Source of the DNA: Thermasporomyces sp036564245
GTDB lineage: Bacteria; Actinomycetota; Actinomycetes; Propionibacteriales; Actinopolymorphaceae
Direction: 5' to 3'
NCBI GenBank assembly: GCA_036564245.1
Contig: DATCKU010000011.1
Span: forward strand, 62,001 to 126,000
DNA: 64,000 bases
Part shown: positions 60,892 through 64,000 of the stretch, piece after piece
Layout: every line of letters starts with the position of its first letter
Position numbering within the stretch: the stretch's first letter is position 1
Notes under the pieces: model-generated
Told to the model about the DNA's origin: nothing
Database searches by the model: none
Seen by the model: the letters and a program-made list of their open reading frames with translations, nothing else
Position numbers and translations under genes: made by a program

Positions 60892-62262
60892 ATGGATGTG
60901 ACTCGTCGTGGGCTGTTGCAGCGATCTGGTGCGGTCGGGCTCGGCGTGGTGGTGTCGGGTGCGGTGGACGCGCTCTTTGCCGCCAACCCAGCGGCAGGTT
61001 CCAAGGGACCGGCCAAGGGATACGGGCCACTCGTACCTGATCCGAACGGCATGCTCGACCTGCCCCGAGGCTTCCGCTACAAGGTCTTGAGCCGCGAAGG
61101 GCAGCCCCTGGTCTCAGGCGGTGGGGTCGTTCCGAGCAGATGCGATGGCATGGCGGCCTTCCGAGGTCCGCACGGCAGCACGTATCTCGTACGAAACCAC
61201 GAGTGCCGCGTGGGTGTGCGGAATCCCGTGGCCGGACCTGCGTCGCATACGTACGACCCGCAGGGTCCGGGCGGGACCACGACGCTGAAAGTCGACAGGC
61301 ACGGCCACGTGCTGGAGGAGTACGTGAGCCTCGCCGGCTCGTTCGTGAACTGCGCAGGTGGGCCGACGCCGTGGGGCACGTGGCTCACGTGCGAGGAGGT
61401 GGAGGAATCCCCCGGCGACAGCACGATTCCGCACGGGTGGATCTTCGAGGTCGACCCGTACGACAACTCGCGCAACGCCGACCCGACACCCCTCACCGCG
61501 ATGGGCCGCTTCCAGCACGAGGCGGTCGCGGTCGATCCCCGCACCGGTGTGGTGTACGAGACCGAGGACGCGTTCGCCTACCCGTTCGGGCTCTTCTACC
61601 GGTTCCACCCCAACAAGCCGCTAGGCGGTTACGGCAGCCTGCGTGCCGGTGGCGTGCTCGAGGCGATGCGCGTGCCCGACGTATCGGACCTGTCGGTGGT
61701 GCAGGAGCCGGGCACGAAGTTCACCAACATCGAGTGGGTCAAGGTTCCCGACCCGCTGGCGGTCGAGACGCCGACCCGGTTCCAGGACTACGGCCCGCGT
61801 GGGATCACCCATGCGCAGAAGCTCGAAGGTGCCTACTGGGGCAAGGGCTCGGTGTACTTCGTCTCGAGCTACGCGCGCGACGCGGAGGGATCCGGCGCCA
61901 ACCACGACGGCCAGGTCTGGCGGTACGACCCGGTGCACAACGTGCTGGAGCTCGTGATCGTCTTCGGCTACGATCCGGCCGAGCAGGTTGCCGAAGGGCC
62001 CGACAACATCACGCTCTCGCCGTATGGCGGGCTCATGGTGTGCGAGGACCTCGGAAGGGAGAACTACGTCATCGGGACCACCGCCTCCGGTGAGACGTTC
62101 CCGTTGGCGCGGAACCGGTTGAACGTCGGCACCCCGGAGGAGCCGGCGTACGGTGAGTTCGCCGGGGTGACGTTTTCGCCGGACGGGAAGACGCTGTACT
62201 TCAACGTCTACGACCCGGGCACGACGTTCGCCATCCGAGGCCCCTGGGCCCGGCAGCACTGA
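60892..62262 (+). CDS. PhoX/DUF839 family protein, Tat-exported (alkaline phosphatase-like)
   Basis: A 456-residue protein with a Tat signal (TRRGLLQRSGAVGLGVVVSGAV). The beta-propeller features of PhoX-type proteins are visible: FRYKVLSREGQPL, YLVRNHECR, GGTTTLKVD, SFVNCAGGPTPWGTWLTCEEV, RFQHEAVAVDP and EGPDNITLSPYGGLMVCED. PhoX is a Ca/Fe-dependent phosphatase; whether this member keeps activity is unclear. ATG at 60892 has GGAGG 6 bases upstream. It is divergent from the CehA-type gene. Confidence 0.87.
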   Translation: MDVTRRGLLQRSGAVGLGVVVSGAVDALFAANPAAGSKGPAKGYGPLVPDPNGMLDLPRGFRYKVLSREGQPLVSGGGVVPSRCDGMAAFRGPHGSTYLVRNHECRVGVRNPVAGPASHTYDPQGPGGTTTLKVDRHGHVLEEYVSLAGSFVNCAGGPTPWGTWLTCEEVEESPGDSTIPHGWIFEVDPYDNSRNADPTPLTAMGRFQHEAVAVDPRTGVVYETEDAFAYPFGLFYRFHPNKPLGGYGSLRAGGVLEAMRVPDVSDLSVVQEPGTKFTNIEWVKVPDPLAVETPTRFQDYGPRGITHAQKLEGAYWGKGSVYFVSSYARDAEGSGANHDGQVWRYDPVHNVLELVIVFGYDPAEQVAEGPDNITLSPYGGLMVCEDLGRENYVIGTTASGETFPLARNRLNVGTPEEPAYGEFAGVTFSPDGKTLYFNVYDPGTTFAIRGPWARQH

Positions 62263-62320
62263 CGCGGTTGCTCCCACTCGGCTGCGCTGACGCGCACTGC
62301 GGGACGCCAGAGACAGACGC

Positions 62321-62351
62321 TTGACCTGGAGCGCGCTCCAGGTCATAGCGT
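62321..62351 (+). promoter_or_regulatory. MerR-type promoter/operator of the aldo/keto reductase
   Basis: A -35 TTGACC (62321-62326) and -10 TAGCGT (62346-62351) are separated by 19 bp. The spacer is filled by a perfect 24-bp palindrome, with half-site TGACCTGGAGCG, at 62322-62345. A long spacer with a central dyad is the hallmark of MerR-activated promoters. Transcription would start at or next to the ATG at 62359, giving a leaderless mRNA. Confidence 0.8.
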
Positions 62352-62358
62352 CGGTCGC

Positions 62359-63369
62359 ATGGACTACAGATTCCTAGGTGCGACCGGTCTGGAAGTCAGT
62401 GAGCTGTGCCTCGGCACGATGTTCTTCGGCGTGCAGATCGACGAGCAGACGTGTCACCAGATGCTCGACGAGTTCGTCGCCGCTGGTGGAACGTTCATCG
62501 ACACCGCCGACGTCTACGGCAGCGGCCGCTCCGAGGAGATCCTGGGAAAGTGGCTCAAGCGTCAGGATCGCGACGAGCTGGTCATCGCCACGAAGGTCTA
62601 CGGCGAGAAGGGCCCCGGCCATCTCGTGCAGGGGGCCGGACGCAAGCACATCATGCGTGCCATCGACGCCAGCCTGCGGCGGCTGAACACCGACTTCGTG
62701 GATCTCTACTTCATCCACGTCTTCGATGACGTCACGCCGATGGAGGAGACCCTGTCGACGCTCGACATCTTGGTGAAGAGCGGCAAGGTGCGGTTCATCG
62801 GCGCGTCGAACTACACCGGGTGGCAGTTGCAGAAGTCGATCGACCTGTCACGACAGCACGGCTGGGAGCCGTTCGTCTGTCTGCAGCCCACCTACAACCT
62901 GCTGGTCCGTGAGGCCGAATGGGAGCTCATCCCGATCTGCCAGAACGAAGGCGCTGGGCTCATGTCCTGGAGTCCACTCCAGGGCGGGTGGCTCACCGGC
63001 AAGTACGACCGCACGATGCAGGGCCCGCCTGCCGGCACACGGGTCGCCGAGAGCGGCACCTGGGACAGGTACAACACCGAGGAGACGTGGCGCGTGATCG
63101 ACACCCTGCGCGCCGTCGCGGCGGAAGCGGGCAAGACGCCGGCCCAGGTGGCCCTGCGCTGGTTGTTGCAGCGTCCCGGCGTCACGGCGCCGATCATCGG
63201 CCCGCGCACGGTTGAGCAGCTTCGGGACAACCTCGGCGCCACGGGCTGGTCGCTCACTCCCGAGCAGATGGACCGGCTCACCGAGGCGAGCGACCGTCCG
63301 CTGCCGTATCCGTACGCCATCCAGAAGATGCCTGTCTTCCAGCGGCGGCTGCGGGTTCCGGCGGGGTAG
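62359..63369 (+). CDS. Aldo/keto reductase
   Basis: A 336-residue NADPH-dependent carbonyl reductase of the YghZ/Kv-beta-like branch. The catalytic tetrad is D48, Y53, K79 and H120 (FIDTADVYGSG, IATKVYG, LYFIHVFD). The cofactor end APIIGPRTVEQLRDNLGA is intact. It probably detoxifies reactive aldehydes or reduces sugars. It starts with ATG at 62359, essentially at the predicted transcription start of a MerR-type promoter, so it would be induced by a MerR sensor not encoded next to it. Confidence 0.93.
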   Translation: MDYRFLGATGLEVSELCLGTMFFGVQIDEQTCHQMLDEFVAAGGTFIDTADVYGSGRSEEILGKWLKRQDRDELVIATKVYGEKGPGHLVQGAGRKHIMRAIDASLRRLNTDFVDLYFIHVFDDVTPMEETLSTLDILVKSGKVRFIGASNYTGWQLQKSIDLSRQHGWEPFVCLQPTYNLLVREAEWELIPICQNEGAGLMSWSPLQGGWLTGKYDRTMQGPPAGTRVAESGTWDRYNTEETWRVIDTLRAVAAEAGKTPAQVALRWLLQRPGVTAPIIGPRTVEQLRDNLGATGWSLTPEQMDRLTEASDRPLPYPYAIQKMPVFQRRLRVPAG

Positions 63370-63434
63370 GCCGGTCGCGGGTAGCCAGCCCGGTGACGGC
63401 GTGCCGGCGGCCCTGAGGTGTGCGGCAGACCCCT

Positions 63435-64000
63435 CTACCTCGGCGCCTTCGCGTACACCTCGATCTCGCTGGCCGTGAAGTAGCCGTTCGGCCGCGCCGT
63501 CATGACGACGCGTACCGCCGAGGTGCGGGCCGGCACCGGCACGTCGACCACGGGTGCCGGCATCGCCTCGGGGTCGACCGGAACCTCGCCGCTTGCGTCG
63601 ACCCAGGTGCCGTCGGAGTCCAGCACCTGCACGCGCAAGGTCGCCGGGAAGCTCACGTTGCTGCCGTCACGGTAGAAGTACGTCACGACACGGGTGAGAT
63701 CGCGCTCGGTGCCGAGCGTGAACGTGATGGTGTCGGACGGGTTCTTGTTGCTGGGCTTCCAGTTCGACCACGCCTTCTCCGTACGGTCGCCATTGCGCAG
63801 CTTCTCGACGGAGTAGCCGGGCTCGGTGAACGTGGCCGTGACGGTCACGCTGTCGTCGCGTGCCACGTTCACCTCGACCGGCTCGGTGACCTCCACGTCG
63901 ACCACCGCGTCGAGCGTCGAGCCGTCGACGAGGTGCGCGACGCCAGCGATCCGTACGGTGCCGATCTCGTCGAACGCGTCGTCAGGCGGGGTCTCCCACG
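63435..64000 (-). CDS. C-terminal part of a large secreted protein: bacterial Ig-like domain plus discoidin-like (CBM32) domain
   Basis: The frame is open to the window edge, so the gene starts beyond 64000; the GTG at 63905 is internal. Reading from the edge, residues WETPPDDAFDEIGTVRIAG...VVDVEV resemble the Ig-like Big_4 domain that joins glycosidase modules. The last ~140 residues (YSVEKLRNGDRTEKAWSNWKPSNKNPSDTITFTLG ... TSAVRVVMTARPNGYFTASEIEVYAK) have the F5/8 type C (CBM32) pattern. Such tails occur on secreted glycosidases. The catalytic part is outside the window. Confidence 0.7.
   Translation of the reverse strand, partial: WETPPDDAFDEIGTVRIAGVAHLVDGSTLDAVVDVEVTEPVEVNVARDDSVTVTATFTEPGYSVEKLRNGDRTEKAWSNWKPSNKNPSDTITFTLGTERDLTRVVTYFYRDGSNVSFPATLRVQVLDSDGTWVDASGEVPVDPEAMPAPVVDVPVPARTSAVRVVMTARPNGYFTASEIEVYAKAPR

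Overview
The window is about 64 kb of very GC-rich DNA with a chromosomal character. It carries GTG starts, strong GC third-position bias, an HrcA/CIRCE-controlled groES-groEL, an AfsR/SARP regulator, XRE-DUF5753/DUF397 and PF04672 genes, and many solute-binding proteins, Tat substrates and glycosidases. This points to a soil or plant-litter actinobacterium, possibly of the Nocardioidaceae/Kribbellaceae/Actinopolymorpha type; the order-level guess is inference. No rRNA, tRNA, CRISPR array, integrase or transposase was recognised.

Layout. 1-4.9 kb: tail of a GH3 enzyme, RidA, a THUMP-like methyltransferase, then groES-groEL with two CIRCE dyads, an intercistronic hairpin and a terminator. 5-9.8 kb: an F420-type oxidoreductase, a PF04672 methyltransferase, a DUF397 + XRE pair, an odd 12-bp-periodic stretch with a 38-codon reading frame, and two overlapping genes of unknown function. 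10-12.7 kb: SGNH hydrolase and cystathionine beta-synthase. 12.8-20.4 kb: a carbohydrate locus (GNAT, Gfo/Idh oxidoreductase and lipoprotein binding protein on the minus strand; a 910-aa Tat-exported glycosidase and a LacI regulator on the plus strand).

20.6-30.1 kb is a complete assimilatory nitrate locus: NarK transporter, NasA nitrate reductase, an FAD/BFD electron-transfer protein, NirB, NirD and a HemD-winged-helix regulator of the NnaR type. The last five genes overlap or nearly abut, so they are probably one transcript. 30.1-38.1 kb holds an MFS exporter/ArsR pair bracketed by two near-identical 91-bp repeats, a P-loop kinase, and a MarR regulator translationally coupled to a 1303-aa fused ABC exporter.

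38.1-52.7 kb: LCP cell-wall ligase, GH26-like lipoprotein, aminoglycoside/hydroxyurea-type kinase, a protein with two MerR domains, a class V aminotransferase, an orphan peptide-type binding protein, a YdjM-like membrane protein, an AfsR-type regulator divergent from a vWA membrane protein, and YnfA. 52.9-64 kb: ChaB-like protein, a Gfo/Idh gene coupled to a GH9 cellulase, DUF4188/TetR with tandem operators, a CehA-type metallohydrolase, a PhoX-like Tat protein, an aldo/keto reductase behind a textbook MerR promoter, and the tail of a large secreted protein.

The most unusual items are the 12-bp-periodic TGCA array with its overlapping small ORF beside two uncharacterised genes (7.98-9.8 kb), the 91-bp repeats that supply the stop codons of two convergent genes, and several well-defined local operators.
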